From: Phytoseiulus persimilis
Lineage: Eukaryota > Arthropoda > Arachnida > Mesostigmata > Phytoseiidae
Length of the DNA stretch: 64,000 nucleotides
Direction of reading: 5' to 3'
Assembly (NCBI GenBank): GCA_037576195.1
Contig: CM075103.1
Span: 8,618,001-8,682,000 of the forward strand
Made by a program: the position numbers and the translations under genes. Shown here piece after piece: positions 24,101 to 38,454 of the stretch. How positions within the stretch are numbered: position 1 is the first letter of the stretch; each line of letters begins with the position of its first letter. The notes below the pieces were generated by a model, which saw only the letters and a program-made list of their open reading frames with translations, was not told the DNA's origin and did no database searches.

Positions 24101-27100
24101 GCGCGACATCTATCTCTGTTCTACAGCTGCTCCTGATACAGCTGTTGTTTGTTGAATACTGCGCTTTATTGAATAGCCGCGAAGATCTCAAAGTCAACTT
24201 CCTCCCGCGTCGGAGGCTTGTCAGACCACGCGTTGCGGAAACTGCGGAGATGCTTCTGGACAGAGACTAGTGGAACATCTTCCGTAGTCTGGATATTGTG
24301 AAACTCGCGACATCCACGGAAAACATCGGGCTGGTAGGACAAACATCCTGGGGTGACAAACGAGGAAATGACAGGAAGAATAGGACGTACAATCTCTGGA
24401 GTCGGTTTGATGTTGATTTCAGAACGGCTCGACCCCATCGGACAGCTCTCGCATCCCAAACGAACTCCGAGGAGTCTTCTGAGTGGCCAGTTTCGTTGTC
24501 GATGCTCGAGCGCGATAAACAACGTAGGACTCGAGTCTGTGTCAGCGATTCGAAAACGAGATCCATCTTTCGCCCGGCTTGCTGTGAACTCTCGAAACGA
24601 GAACGCAACGAGTAATCGTTGTGCTCCCGATAGCTTCGTACTCACTACCGTGCAGAAGAGGGGGGGGGGGGGCTTTTCCATCTCTGAGGGTCGCGGTCGC
24701 GATTTTCAAGCTCAGATTACAAAAACGGCTATCGAGACCCGCGTGCCAACTTTCCGAGGCTTTCAAAATGGCGAAGATGCAAATGTGAAAAACTGTCATC
24801 AGGTTGGGCGGCATTTTGGGAGTTGGCAAACTCCAAAGTCGATCTTGGCTGACGTCGATCCATCCGCGTTCAACTCAACCGAAGCGCTCATAGTCACGCT
24901 GAATAACCGCGCACACATTTTCTCTCTCTAATCGAACAGCATGCCCATGATCTGAGCAATCTCCGAATATTCGGGTCGATTGCTCCAAAGGAAGCCCAAT
25001 AGGACGCCTGATGACTTTTGGAACAGCTACTCATGAAGGAGTTTTTGTCAAACACGGAGCCCGTGAGAAACGGGAATTCCCCCCTCGAGGGACTCCACAA
25101 TGCTGCCACAGGCTTAATCCGAGAGTTCATGCCGCCTTCGGGAATTGAGCCTATGGCGTCGTTCCCGCCGATGCAACCTCCCGATCGGAGGTTACGCCCG
25201 TCCATGTTTCGATTCTGTGCCCCACAATCGGAGACTGCCCTCCTAGCTTCGGTTCGTATGAAGAAGTTACGAGCCCGTTCATCAGAGAGTACCCGTCAAT
25301 TAAGATGCGCTTTCCACGAGAACAGTTTAGTATCCTCAATCGAACTTTGACTGATTGATTGAGAATTCATGCCATCTTTTCTTCGTGTGCGCGTTGTTTG
25401 ACAGTCTCACCGTTTCATTGGACTGTCCCCTCTCGGCCACGCACCACCGGCAAGAATCTCTTCTACATCATTAAAAACATCCCGTCAGGTTGAAAGGAGT
25501 GATAACGAGAGGAGTGGAAGGAGGCAGTGCTCCGATTGAAGTGAAATTTTCATCAGTTGCCGAGTTTGCTCGTTTGTGTGCCTCGTTCCCCGACCGTCGC
25601 TCGCCTTTCGAGCCGACAGAGCCTCGGCTCAACTGGCCAACTGTCTGTTTGCCGAACAAAAGGCTTGAGTCTCTCAAGTCATTGAGGAAGAGTAGATTCA
25701 GTGAAGCCATTGATCCGTAGAGCAATAAGGCTGCTGTGGATGGGCTAATGACATTCTGGCAGCGTCCAAATTGGCCGTCCCGCTGTTAGGCCGTCGGGCA
25801 AGCCGCTTGGCCAGTCCCCATTATGGAACATTTTTGAGCACGGGGCAAGCGTCCCATTAACCTAGGCTCGCTTCAATGGTCAACGAAACGCTTTCTCTCA
25901 TCGCCCAACAACGTTAAATCAAGTTCCGCTCAGCTCAGAAACTTTCGTTTCGCAAAGTTAGCAGGCCCGTATCCGGGATTCCGCCCCGGAGGACGCCGGG
26001 ATCTTTTCCTCAATGAGGCACCTGGGGAAAAAATTCAGACTTCCAGGTCCCCCGTCAACTTAGGTTGCAAGGACCTCCGCTTTTGAGTAGGTGATAGCCT
26101 CACGGAGTGCTTTGCGAATCCGTGAACCCCAAACGAGTCGAGCAACATTCTCAGAAACGAGGTCACCTCTAGAGGATCCAACAATGAAAAACGGGGACAG
26201 AAGTCGAGGAGTGAAAATAGAAGAGAAGTGCAAGAGCCGTTCTCCTGTGAGTAGGCATCGTGACGAGCCGAGAATACTGGGGTCCCCGACCGCGATCGAA
26301 GACTCCGGAGAGCCGCAATCTCACGATTGTACAAGATAGTGCCATTTTCGCGAAACACTGAGATCGTCCCTTCGGAAAGGAGTGACCGATTTGTCATCCA
26401 ACGGCGAAATCTCTCAGAGCTGTCTTGCGACCCGGCCCATTGTCAACAGAAGCCGGAAGTCCCCTGAATTGCTTGATTTGTTTTCCGAGAACACAAAACA
26501 GCACTCTCCTCGTATTAGTTTTTCATCGAGGAACTTTTCGTCACTGAGCACTTCGGAACAGGACCAAACCTAGTTCTCAAGCCCCAATCAGTTCCGAAAT
26601 CACTTGAGTGGAATTGAAGGAATTCCGAGGCTCTGGGAAGAGCTTGGAGCCACGCGAGCTTCAACGATGAACGAAAACCGCACTCCTCTGATGGTGCTCA
26701 CGAGATTCGCGACTCAGCACCAAAGGCTGGAAGATACGCTCGTAGCTACGAGAGGAAAAGTGTAGTCCTCGCTGAACATTGCACTCGGAAAAAACCCTCC
26801 GAAAGCACCAGCTCTGTGGTTAAACGGCTCTTGGGATCTTCGCAGAACTCGACCCCATCGCCCCGTTTCGTTTCGCCGCGGAAAAAGAAGTTGTCCTTGT
26901 GATGCTGAAAACGCGATCTCGAAACCGCTGAGATGACTGTCATGATATAACCGTTGTCGAAACAAGCTTCTGCACCTTCGACTTCCAACAGGATTGTATG
27001 CTTACCCGTGTCCACCTCTGGCTCGCTCACATCGAGAAGCTTCCCCGGCCTCTGGCGTGCGCGTAGGATATCGCGGTGTTCTGAATCTCTGTTACCAGAG

Positions 27101-30100
27101 GCACTAAACTTCTGCTCCAGAGGGCCTCAGCGAAGCGTCAATGCGAATCCGCACTCGCAGGTGGCAGGGACTAGCCGGTCGTTTCCTCCGCAGAGATTCC
27201 ATCACTCCTGATTTGGGTCCCCTCATCAACACTGGCTCGAGGAGCAACTTGGAAGGAGAGGTGATGCCAAGAATGCAGACTCCGTCCCGCGTGAGTACTC
27301 GGGCGGAGCTCATTCTGGAACTGGCGGATATTTGGCTTCTGATGGGTTCGGACCTCCGCATAGTCGTTCCAGGACACGAGAGCAAACGCTCTCGGAGAGG
27401 AACGGTCGGATTGACTTTGCAATGCGTTTTTGCGTTCAGGGTCAGCGTCTCTAGAGGAATTCCCCATGGGTGCCGCCCTTCGGCGCTATTCGACAGAGGA
27501 GGATCTGCCGTTGATTCAGAGCCCATCTCCAGGGACTCTTTGTTCCGAGCTCAGAGCTGTGTTAAGAAAACGCCGGTTCCAGTTGGCTCTGGGACGGAAG
27601 AGAACAGGTTCTTGCATGAGTCGAGTTCTCAGAGACCGGCTGGCGCCCTAATGCTACACGATTGCTTCGAGTGGAGCTGTCCGCCAATCATTTGGGCAAG
27701 GTCGTCTAGCGGAGCAACCGCAGTTACTCTTCAGCGAAGTCACTCAACGATTCTCACAATGCCTTCGGCGACAACGACGACGACAATCATGACTCGCCAA
27801 CGCAAAGTCGAACCCGAACTGAGCTGTATCTATTAACGACTACGAGGAGTTTCCAGCTGAGTGAAACGTGCAATCTGACTTGTCGCCAGTCGCCGGAGAA
27901 GCCAAAGACAGTCGTATGCCTGGTTGGCACCGCAGTCGCGGAAGCTTCCATTCCTACTGGTGGTGGTCTGGGAGGGGTGGGGGCAGTGCGTCTCTGGTGC
28001 TGCCACCGCTGCTGCTGCATCATTACAACTCTCCTGGGACTGGAGAGCGAGCAAACCGAACGAACAAACGACAGGGCGCGACCTTGTAATGACTGCATGC
28101 AGCTCGTCGTTGCGTACATTTAGTGCGACAGGCGCGGCGGCGCTGAGAGAAAGACGTTGTGAATAACTCAAGCTGCTCCAGTTCACAGATTTCGCGTTCA
28201 ACAGGTGATGCTCATGATTCGGGGACTCACTTCGGCAACCTGGCCACCGGGCTTGCCGCGACACAGGAGAAGCAGCTGGAAACAAAACATCCGTTGAGCT
28301 AGATTCTGCGGTGAACTGGGCGCATCGTCAACATCTGCCGCAACATGAGCTTTTTCGACGATACCCGCATCGACACCTGCAGCAGCTCCGAGAGTATGAA
28401 AAGGATAGCGTAAGCTAGGAGCGAGCCTCAATGTTTCCATGCAGACGAATACTTTGTCATCGCGGTTCACGCTCCAAGCACTGAAACAGGGTTTGATGAG
28501 TCTCTCTCGAAAAGGAACCAGCGGAGCTCCCAAGATCTCCGTGATGCTCACCGGATTTCCTCCGGAGCTCCTCAATAGCACATTCATGAGCCAGCGTAGA
28601 CGAAAGCTCCCACACTACGTCGTGGAATCATGGAAGACTACGAAAAACTTCGTGGAGGAGATGTTCATTCTGACATCTGTCAATACGGAGGACATACCCA
28701 CTGGTTTCGGATTCGAAATTGGAGTTCTTCTCGAATTCCAAGGAGCTGGGGTCCCTCTCCGAAGAGAGGTTGCATATTCTGACATGGAAGTTGCTCACTC
28801 AACATCTGCTGAAGCTGTGAGCTCTCACGACGCAAGTTACGGACTGAGCGCGTTTATCGCACTCGGCGAACAACCGAGATTCGGTCCTGGAAGCGCAGTG
28901 AAACTTCTTCTGATTTCTCAATAAAGCTCCACCCGGGAGTTTGGGAAGCACGACGAATTATGCGAATCTCTGCGCCGACCGCCATTTTGTACGTTTCGGG
29001 CGCTGAAGTCTCGAAATTTGCATTCTGAAGCATCTTATGTATTCTGCTCGAACATAAGAACTGTAGTCATGACAACAGCAACGGAGTTCAGGCATCGATT
29101 TAAAACTCGAAAGTACACTGGAAATCAGAGAAAAAAAGGTTGGACACAAGGAGAAATGCCCTAAAAGCAGGTTGAGTATCGGTGCGGTCATATGCGGAGG
29201 TTCTGAACGGAGACAAACAACAGCAGAACGGGTGTTCGCTTAGCAAGACTACGTCACCTGAAGGGTATTGGATGGAGCTTTGCAGCTCCGACGGTGATTT
29301 CATACCTTCGGTCTGGGAGATGTGATTTGTCACGCAACAAGAACCGTTTTGAGTCGATGTTGGCTTGAGGCGTGAACAAATGAGACAAGATATCGGACGT
29401 CGAGACCTGCGAAACAGCTCCACGGACGACGTCTCCATGGAGCGCGTTCTGCGATCTGAGACATAACTTCGTCCGCCTGTTGTGAAGTTTGATTTTTCCA
29501 CAGTTCAACAGCCACGAGCTCCGCGAGAGCGCAATTCTCTCACTCTCCGGATTTCGAATGAACAGAAGGAGTGCGATGGAGGATCTGGAACATCTGAATG
29601 ATGAATTGTGCTCAGCCGAGGTTTGCCGAGCGATGTCCCGGAGATTCTTGCGTGATCTCACGCTTGGAAATTCAGTATAATCATTTGAACTTGATTCCAG
29701 CGCAACATATTTTTCCCAGGGCGAGTGATCAGCCTCTGCACGGATGGGGGAAATGGCTGTTGCGAGACTCTTGGTTTAGGGCAAGGCGGACCCTACTTCC
29801 TGGCCTACTCTGTTGCCTCTATATCCTTGTCAGGCCGTTCTCAATGAGCCATTCCGCGCGGAGGTAATGACTGAGAGTGGGGTCATTGGATGATTACCAG
29901 TCTCATTAAATAATTGGCCTGGTGAGAAATTCCGACGAAAAATGGTCATCGACCAGATTGTTTCTCTAATCAAGGACTCATCCAGAACAACCTGATTCGA
30001 GTTCCGGGATCACGCTGCAGTGTTGGAAGACGGTACGCATTCCTAGATTCATGTGCGTCGCAGAGATCAGCCTTGTTCTTCTCGAAGACCCGACCTGAAG

Positions 30101-33100
30101 GTTCAGGCACGCTCGGTGCAGCAATCCATTCATCCGGGCTCGGGAGTGAGCTCCTCTTCTTCCCAGGGACAGCTCAGCTTTGATCATTTGCTTGGTTAGT
30201 GAATAGGCCGAGGATCCGACTGCTGTTTGGGGAGAGAGTGAATCGTCGCCGCAGCAAGTGTTCCTCCAACCCAAGTTTTGCTGATAACGTTTGTTGCCTC
30301 CTGTGGAGCAATCCATCATAAATCCCGAATCCTTCTCCTGACATCTTGCTGCGCGATTGCGTTCTGGGGCTTTTCAGCGTTCCACTCTTAGATGATGTAT
30401 GTGCTCATGATAGGTACAATTCATCGGCACCACACAACTTCGATCACGTCAAGCAGGATCATTCCGCCTTTGAAAATATCAATTTCCCGGAACGAGGCGG
30501 AATGCGTCAATCCGGTCACGGTTGCTCGCGGTTGGCTCGATGATGGTAGATTTGGGCTGATGTGGAACAACAACATCAGACAAAATAACCGGGAGGTCGG
30601 GCACTCTCCTGGGACCTTTCCATCTCATCCCCGAGAAGACACAGATTTGGAGGTGACGGAAGATGTGAGCAGAGCCCCATCTCGTCTGAATATGAGGCTT
30701 TCGAGTCGAGCAACGATTTTTCGCTAGGAGCAGTTGAGTTGAGCTGGTATCCGGATTTTGGGAACCTTTCGTGGTGGGTTGCGCGAGAAAAAAAAAACCG
30801 AGAATGAAACTACTTTGACCGAGTCCATTCCGTTGTGTTTTCGCTCGCACTGCAACGCTCTCACAATCCGGAGACGCATCCTTGTTCCTGTGCTCTAGAA
30901 GTGGATCTACGTCACTCAATTCTTGTGGAAAAGAACATCGACTCTGGGAATGACATAGATCGCTGGCTACACACGGTCCAAAGGGGGGGGGGGGTCAAGA
31001 AAGCACCGGGCATTGGACGCCGACAAAGAAAGGTGGACACCACTGGTATCACCAGGGAAAACTTACTGTTACCTAATCGGCCAATCTCGATTCGTAATCC
31101 AGCAAGTGAACGAGCGGGCGGATGGGCGAGCAGGCAGACGGCCTAACGTAGTGGATAAGACTTCGACAAACAGGTCCAAAGGGAAATCAGTCTGATATCT
31201 TTCGTAGTTCTGGTTGGCTGACTCGGCGTTCCCTTTCAAGACAGCCACGCAGGCGAGCACGGAGTAATTGTGCCGTAATTGATAATCACTCGAGTGCTCG
31301 TCCGTTCGTCGCAATGCTTCGGTGACATCAAATTATTCGCATTGAAGCCTCGTTCGGCGGCTTGACAATGGGGAACTCGGACCAAATTCGAGAGATCGTC
31401 TGGGCGAAAGCGACGTGGTGGATGTTGACACTCATACGCACTTCCTCGATGTGACCCTCAGTGAAGTCCCGAGCGAATATTTTCCTGCATCTTCGTTACA
31501 ATTACATTCCGGCTCGCCGAAGTGGTCGGATAACTCTGAAGAGAACAGAACCAACGCGACATCCCCCAGTCGATCCATGAACCGAAGAGAACAGTTTCTG
31601 ACGCCGCCAAGCCGCTCAATGAGCTTGGCCGCGGCGACGCTTCTAGAAGATAGAAAGAGGAAGCGTCGATCCGTGGAACCTGTGACAGGATTGAACAAAG
31701 TTTTTCGTCTCCTGAGATTTAGCTAATTTTTCGAAATTATCTCCCCATCGCAATGAATCAATCCCAGGTGATCGATGGAATGATCCCGATGGAGAAATCA
31801 CCCAAATTTCCAGGCTTCTCCTGTGAGAGACCATCGATGGTTGCTCCGTGCAGTCCATTCTTGAAGCTGGAACGCCTGTGAATACCTCAGGAGTTCGAGC
31901 CCCAACCGCTCCCGCCAGTGTGGAGCCGAATACAAGTCGACGGGCTGCGCCGATGGAACAAACAATCGTGAAATGTTCCAAATTTAGTTCGAAAGCCAAA
32001 AGCGGCAATCTGGTATTCTGAGCACCTAGTCCTCAACTGGTGGAAGGAACGGTGGGATGTCTGAAGCGAGACGGTCAATTGCACGGAACCAACTCTATCA
32101 CGTTTCCGACCTTCGTCGAAAGCCCCGCTGCTAAGCGACTCATTTCGTCGTATAGATATCCCGATACCGAATGGGAGTACTCGTGGCTGCTTCCCACTTT
32201 TTAGAGCGAAAAGCATTTCGGGTATGCAACGTGAAGACGACGGAGGAGAGCTCAAATGGCAGCGCGACGGAAAAGAGAGATTCCTGGGTGAAGTCGACCG
32301 CCAGGCTGCTCGCTCTAGCTCATACTTCTGCGCCGCAGATCTCGGAGCGACATATTAAACTTGGCGCTAGTTCATGTAGAGGCCGTCCTCTGGAATCGGG
32401 GATTTGCGTTTTGCTTCAACGACGCAGCTCCTCAGAGGACTGCGAGTGGATCCAAGGAAGGACGGAGGAAGAGATTTCTTGTTCAAGAGGCGCGTTCTTG
32501 TCAAGTGGGTCTTCCGTCAGTTTCCCGGTTTCTCCGACAGTCTTTTTCCCTGGTTTGATTAACACGCAATTGATTCGGGATTCACGAGCGCGAGCTCGAC
32601 GGGGAGGGGGGATTTCATGCGACACACGAGCCGAACCTTCGATTTTTCAAATCGAATCGCCGAGAATCTGCTAAAACTCCATCGTTCGAAGCAGCCGAAG
32701 TGTTCAGCATGATGGCGTTCGAGAGTGATTGTCGCTGCAACGCCTCGGTCATCGTCAGGTTCCTCATCGTAATTCGGAGTGAGGACGGAGGAGTAGATTT
32801 GGGCGGGGCTCCGGTAGCGACGGAAATGAGAAATCGACTCGTGAATGTTGTCTTTCCGTCGGTGGTTCTCGCTCAGTGAGTGGAGGCTGGAATTCGCCTG
32901 CGTAAGCTGAAGTATCGTCGAATCGGGAGGGGAAGAGTGTCTCTGAGCGTCCAGATGAGGCGGAAGTAGTGTAAGACGATATCGCCACCGGCGCTAGCCA
33001 CGGTAGTAAACTGGAAGGACGGCTGCCGAACCTGCCGTCGCACGGTTGGTCGGATTGGCTCGACGGGGAGAAATGGTCCGTGATATAGAGAGGTTGAGAC

Positions 33101-36100
33101 ACGGCTTAAAGCTTGCTCACACACAGTGTAGGGCCGCAAACTGTGGCTTTTGAGATTTTCCGTTTTACGCCTTTCAAAGCGCTGCACCACCGAACTCGGA
33201 GCCGGTCGGTCGTCCGGAACAGTCGGTCGGTGATCCAGCGAACAAACTCCTCGAAAGCCTGTCTGTTGTCTCGGAGAGCCTGATTCGATATTCATGAGCC
33301 GCGCGCAGATATTTTCCGAAGAAAGTCCCTTCCTCGAAAGGAAGCCGATGACTCATCCGATCGCTGACAGACCAACAAACGCGGCGACCGGCATGCGAAC
33401 GAATACAAGCAGTCGTCAGGAACACACGGACCGATGTGATCAGTCAGCAGCAGACGAACTTGCGCGGATTCCGTGGCTGCGCGGCCAGATGACTGCCGGT
33501 CGGAGCTCTCAATTGAAAATTCGCAGCGGACCGAGACAGTAAAAATTGTATCAGACAAATCGGAAGTAATAAATCCGTTCAGCTGAGAGCGATTCTGAGT
33601 CGGCGTCTGGGCCTCGGGCGATTCGGATAGGTTTCCCTCCCCGTTTTTAGCCAGAGGGTTTCGATCCCCACCGGTTCAGCTCCTCATGACTTGAATCACA
33701 ATCGTCCGGCTGTGTTCGGACTAACTCCGAGTGCCGTCGTGATAAAATTACAGCGACTGTTCTATTGTTCGGAACGTTCTGCGCCCAGGAACTCGTTCTT
33801 CTGGAGCTCAATTTCCGATATGAGCTCGGAGGATTGGGGTTTGCTTATGGAATATTTGCGTGATGGAAACAGGAGCTCTGCGGCGCTGTTTGGTTCCAGA
33901 CTCTGAAACCATCGAGTCCCGGAGACTACGCCCGACTCACATCGACTTCATTTTCCTTCTCCCGATTGTTTCCTGAGCTTGCGCGATGAGCATCCGCCCT
34001 TTGGGACATCGCTTCCCGTGAGCAGATGGAGACAAGAGGCATTCGTGCGCATTTCGGACGAGATCGCTAAAATTCTCACCAGATTCTCCAAGTCCTCGAG
34101 ATTCGTCTGATGCCTTCCGATCCGAGTCAGTCTACCGCTAGGCATCCCTCAGGATCTTCGGGAGCAGTCTTCGAGTTTGGAGTTTTCCACCGACGATGTT
34201 GGCTTGAGGAGATGCTGCAAAGTTCTTCGAACATCGGGCTCCAGCTCCGCTTCAGAGTTTTTCGAGCCCCACCACCAAGCCAACGCTTGTTTGGATCGTT
34301 CAGTTCGAACCACCAGATATTTTGTGGGTTCCTGTCCTCGCGCTTCGGCTCCCCGCGGTTCTCCGACTCCCGGAAGCACGAGGGCGACATCGAACAACTT
34401 ACGAACAGTTGCGTCGGTTTTGCTCAGCCTGTTTTCCTTTGGGCCGCGCTTCTTAAAACAAATGATTCCGGGGCGACCGCGGTTGCGCCGCACTAACGTC
34501 CCAATGCTTCGAGTCGACCCAGCAAAACTTTGGGCCGAAGGCATAGGCCGCGACTCAGCAGCTGTTCGTGACTATGGAAACAGCGATTACAAGCACGAGG
34601 AAGAGAACGATTTGGAATGAAAAGGTTGGGAGCACAACGGAAAGAACGTTAGCAATGTGGCTTGGTTCCCATGATCCGTAATGCTATATTCAGAACGAAC
34701 ACCAGGGGTGACCAAGCTCGATTTGTATAACGAATCCCGAGATCAAGAGCGCGTCCTAGATCGACGACGCGCCGTTGTCTCCGGGTCTATTGTTTCCGCG
34801 CGTAGCGTTTCACGACGCAAAACTCACCCCTCCACTCCGAGCTCCTCCCCGGGGTCCGGGCAAAATCAGGCACTATTCTTGGGACATTTCCAGAGCGCGT
34901 GGCAAGTGCTTTCCCGCTGTTGCGTGGAGAAGCCGATTATTCGGATTCAAATTACAAATTTCAATTCAAATTACACATAAATAAATGATTCCGTTAATAG
35001 TTACGTCATTTTCGTAGGGAGCGAGAACACAACCGTGATACTCTTGAGCGGAACCACTTCAGCCTTCAATTAACCGCTCACTCCCGTGAGTGGGAACTCC
35101 TGGTCGTCTTTTCCCGCCTGCTCAACGGTTGCCTCGTGCCATTCCCAACGTTTCCCTATAACGAAAATGATGTCATCGGCTCTCTGCGCCCTCTCTCCGC
35201 TCCCCGATCGAAAACTGTGAACAATCGACCCTTGCCGTTGTCGAGGGCTGGCAACGTCACTCAAATCGGCCCTCGAATCAGATATGTGTTTCGTGTGCTG
35301 ATTCCCATGAGGTCTTCAAGAAAATTCACGTCGGAAATTGCTCAACTCTCGCCACGATCGAGCGCATCATCCTCGAAATACAGAACGCTTCAGAGAAGGG
35401 AACGCAGCTCTCAAAGCCGCATACTTTGAATACTTTATAGGAAAACGAACGACCAGACATCTATCGACCCGAGAGCACAACTCTGCGTTCTGTTCTCCTG
35501 TGAGTTTTGGTGATAAGAATCTTCACTGAGTCTTCCAGGGAAAAACCTCACGGGTTTCTCGAGCTCGCGTTGTGGTGTCTCCCGAGCGCATGGAGGAGCA
35601 GGAGAATATCCAAGTCCCAGGCATCGGCGTTCGTGTCCATACGTCATCATTCCGGAGGGAACGAGGCAAGGGAAAGAGAGAAGAGGGAAACATTGATGAC
35701 GCTAACGGCCATCAATCTCGCGATGACGCATGCGACTCGTCCGCTATCCGGCTGTATCCTCCGACAGTAGCTGCAGACGGGGGCTCCGTCCTCGAGGGCA
35801 CATCCGTAGACGTTGCGGATCCCGGGAAGCCGGAAACCGTACCTAAGGGGAGCAATCTTTGAAGAGCAGAGTTTGTGTGGAAAAGTTTCTTCCTCGACGG
35901 GGAGGACGCGTTTCCCTCAACCCGCCTCGTGCGTTGTGAATATCGAGAACGAAAAGGAGAGCAGGCTCGGGACAACGCGGCCAAGCCGCCGGCCAGACAA
36001 GTTCTCACGATATGAAGGATAGTTTTCTCAAGTCCGCTGAGCCCAAAAAACATATCCGGGAAACTTTGGAACATTTTCCTTTCACATCCTTGAATCGCTC

Positions 36101-37000
36101 GCTTCCCGCCTCTGCTCGTTATCCGGGGACCGATATTCTTGACGGTCGCGCATGTTTGGTGACAGTCGTAACTCGGTCTGTGTTCGCACGACTTTCGATC
36201 GCTGAGCCCCACGGATGACAAGTGGTGATTCCGTTTGACAAGCGAGGGGATGCTGACCAATGTTTTTCTTCAAGATTGAGTTTCGCTCCGACCCCCCTCA
36301 ACTGTGCACCGACTCGGAAGAGAAAAGTTGGCGAGCGCAGTGGAAAGTGCTCCCTGTAGCCTCCTTCGTCAATTCGAACCTGGTTGACGACCTTTCCCGG
36401 TTGACATGTTGCCGGAGACTTTGACGATCACTTCGGCGAGGAGCTCGGAGAGCATGAACTCTGTCCCCTCTGCGGGAACCTTCACATCACTGGAGCGACG
36501 ACAGTTTCACAAGAGATGTTCAGGGATCGGTCACGAAAGATCGAGAAGTTCTGTCCGGAAAAGTGAAAGGACTGACCGCCAATGAGTTGCGTCTGTGTTT
36601 GAACGGTGCCTCCGACGCGCTCCTTTCAGTTCGAATGTGATCTCAAACTTGCACAACAGTCGTAAATATTCGGATCCAAGCGGAGGAGAGACGCAATCGT
36701 TCGCGCGAGAGATAAAGGTTTGTTCCGACGTTAATGACTTCCAGCTAAGAGATTCGAGCCCTCCAGCGCAACTTCTCCCCCTGTTCCCGCGTGGAAGTAG
36801 GTAGAGATTTATAAAACGAAAAACTGTTGACGTTGCTTCCACCCTAATCTCCCTACTGCTGTTACAGGGAATTGTTATCTACAGCTCAATTAATATCTGC
36901 CTGAACAGAAGCCCGCTTCCGAGGAGGCGAATATGTCCTGCTCGCAATATATCATTCGTATCACATTCACATTTCACTACTTCTGCCACAAAACCTTTGT
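24100..37000. other. Repeat-rich stretch with unassigned coding-like fragments
   Basis: Open readings of 60-230 residues occur on both strands, some with protein-like composition, but none is long, none shows a full domain and none can be joined by clear splice sites. Homopolymer runs occur (12 or more G at about 24661 and about 10 G near 30987). The texture suggests old, decayed mobile elements rather than host genes. No family could be named with confidence. Confidence 0.35.
28439..28924 (+). CDS. Coding-like reading, family not recognised
   Basis: An open frame of about 160 codons ending TAA at 28924. From about residue 27 onward the composition looks protein-like: alternating hydrophobic and charged segments, for example EMFILTSVNTED, FGFEIGVLLEFQG and the end SAVKLLLISQ. 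No ATG-led full-length protein with a clear domain is visible, and I do not recognise the family. It sits in a repeat-rich region, so a remnant of a mobile element is more likely than a working host gene. It could also be chance. Confidence 0.25.
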   Translation: MQTNTLSSRFTLQALKQGLMSLSRKGTSGAPKISVMLTGFPPELLNSTFMSQRRRKLPHYVVESWKTTKNFVEEMFILTSVNTEDIPTGFGFEIGVLLEFQGAGVPLRREVAYSDMEVAHSTSAEAVSSHDASYGLSAFIALGEQPRFGPGSAVKLLLISQ

Positions 37001-37129
37001 TGTACGCCTTCCACATACGCGGGTCCTCCCTCGGGAACCTTGGCACATTGTATTCCTCACAAATGACAGGACAGAACGGGCGCCAAAAGACGCAAGAGAC
37101 ATACGAGCTCCTCAACCGTACACAACCTG

Positions 37130-37570
37130 CCACGTGAAGTCGTCGAGAGAGCCGGGAGAAGAGCAGGACGAATTTTCGAGGGACAGAACCGGTGAGCCAG
37201 AGGGTACGAGCAGGAGATGATAGGGGAGGTGAGAGAAAAATAGAGGGTGAGAAGGGAAATGAGAGAATAACGGAGGAAAGTGAATGACGTGGCGGAAGAA
37301 GATGGCTGGAGCGGTGTGAGTAGAGGAAGACCTGAATAGAGAGAAAACCGAGTAGCCGTCGAGACCGGGAGAGGGAGAGAGATGCTCCGAAAAGGGAGCC
37401 TCACGAAGAGGAGAGGGGAACTGAGAGATGACAGAAAAGAAAACAGAGAGCTCCAGAAAGCGGTAAGAACGAGAGAGAGAAGGCAAAATCGAAGATGAGA
37501 GTGGTCACGTCTCACAGGGGATCTAAGAGAGAAGAAAGAGGGACACGTTGAATAGAGGTCGGAGCAGCAA
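37130..37570. repeat. Purine-biased (GA-rich) tract
   Basis: For about 430 bp the plus strand is dominated by G and A, with repeated GAGAGA, GGAGAAG and AGAGAAAA motifs. The minus strand is correspondingly C/T-rich. This bias removes most stop codons from one minus-strand frame and so creates a long artefactual open frame (37057-37941) made mostly of Ser, Leu, Phe and Pro. It is not a clean microsatellite. Confidence 0.65.
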
Positions 37571-38454
37571 TCGGGGCAGAGAAAAAACGTTTCACCGTAT
37601 TCGTTATGTAGGAAACGCGTTCGGGAGCCGAGACTCAGCAGAATCTTGAAGAAGCCCGGAAATGAAGTCCATTCTGGTAAAGCGGATGGAAACAGAGGCG
37701 TGCTTGGAAGCACTGACTTTGCTCCCGCAAGGTCTTCTCTGTCCGACAGGAGAAGCTTCGAGAGTGTAACAGTATACACAGAGAAGCAGCTCTCGAAAGC
37801 CGCCGAGCGATTTCCGCCTCGGCGAGCACTGAGGCTTTGCCTATTTTTCTTATCTCCGCTAAAACTCATTCTTCGAGAACGGGAGAGAATCGGGGAGCAG
37901 AAGGCTCCCATCTCCGAATTCGATTTCGCTCGCGGGAACATCTATCCTCTCTTCATCGAGGTGACGCCAAGACCATAGCAGGAATGCGTTCTCGTCTTTC
38001 GAAGTCACAGATTGGGAACAACGTACTCCGAAGGCTCGTCCGTGCGGTAATTCAACCCACCGACCTAGCGACGGCTCTCATCATCTGGCCAATGCTCGTT
38101 AGCGACATCAAGCCAAAATGGATGATGAAAGGTGCAGAAATAATGGTTTCCCTGATTCTCCGTGTTGTCGAATGGGAGAGGGCTGGGACAGAGCGAGCTT
38201 TCGCCGCAAGACTGGGGCATCGGCGCCGAATCCTGAGCACGGCCCTTAACATGTCGCCGATACCGTTGGCGGGGGGCGGGTGAGGGTCTGGGTTTGAGCG
38301 TCATGGAGCCACGAATGCAAGTCAGATCGTTTTTCTTGGTGACCGCGTGCTTTACCCGGCCTTTTTTGCTTGGAGGGTATTCAGACAGCGCATCCCAAGA
38401 AAGGATCAAATGTACGATTATCACTGCTGACCCAGACTCAAGTATCGTTCTGAT

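Noticed and set aside
27141-27836. Open frame of 231 residues on the plus strand
   Set aside because: It overlaps antisense open frames of similar length, has no recognisable domain and is Arg/Ser-rich.
37057-37941. Open frame of 294 residues on the minus strand
   Set aside because: Its openness comes from the pyrimidine-biased composition of that strand. The translation is low-complexity Ser/Leu/Phe/Pro with no domain.
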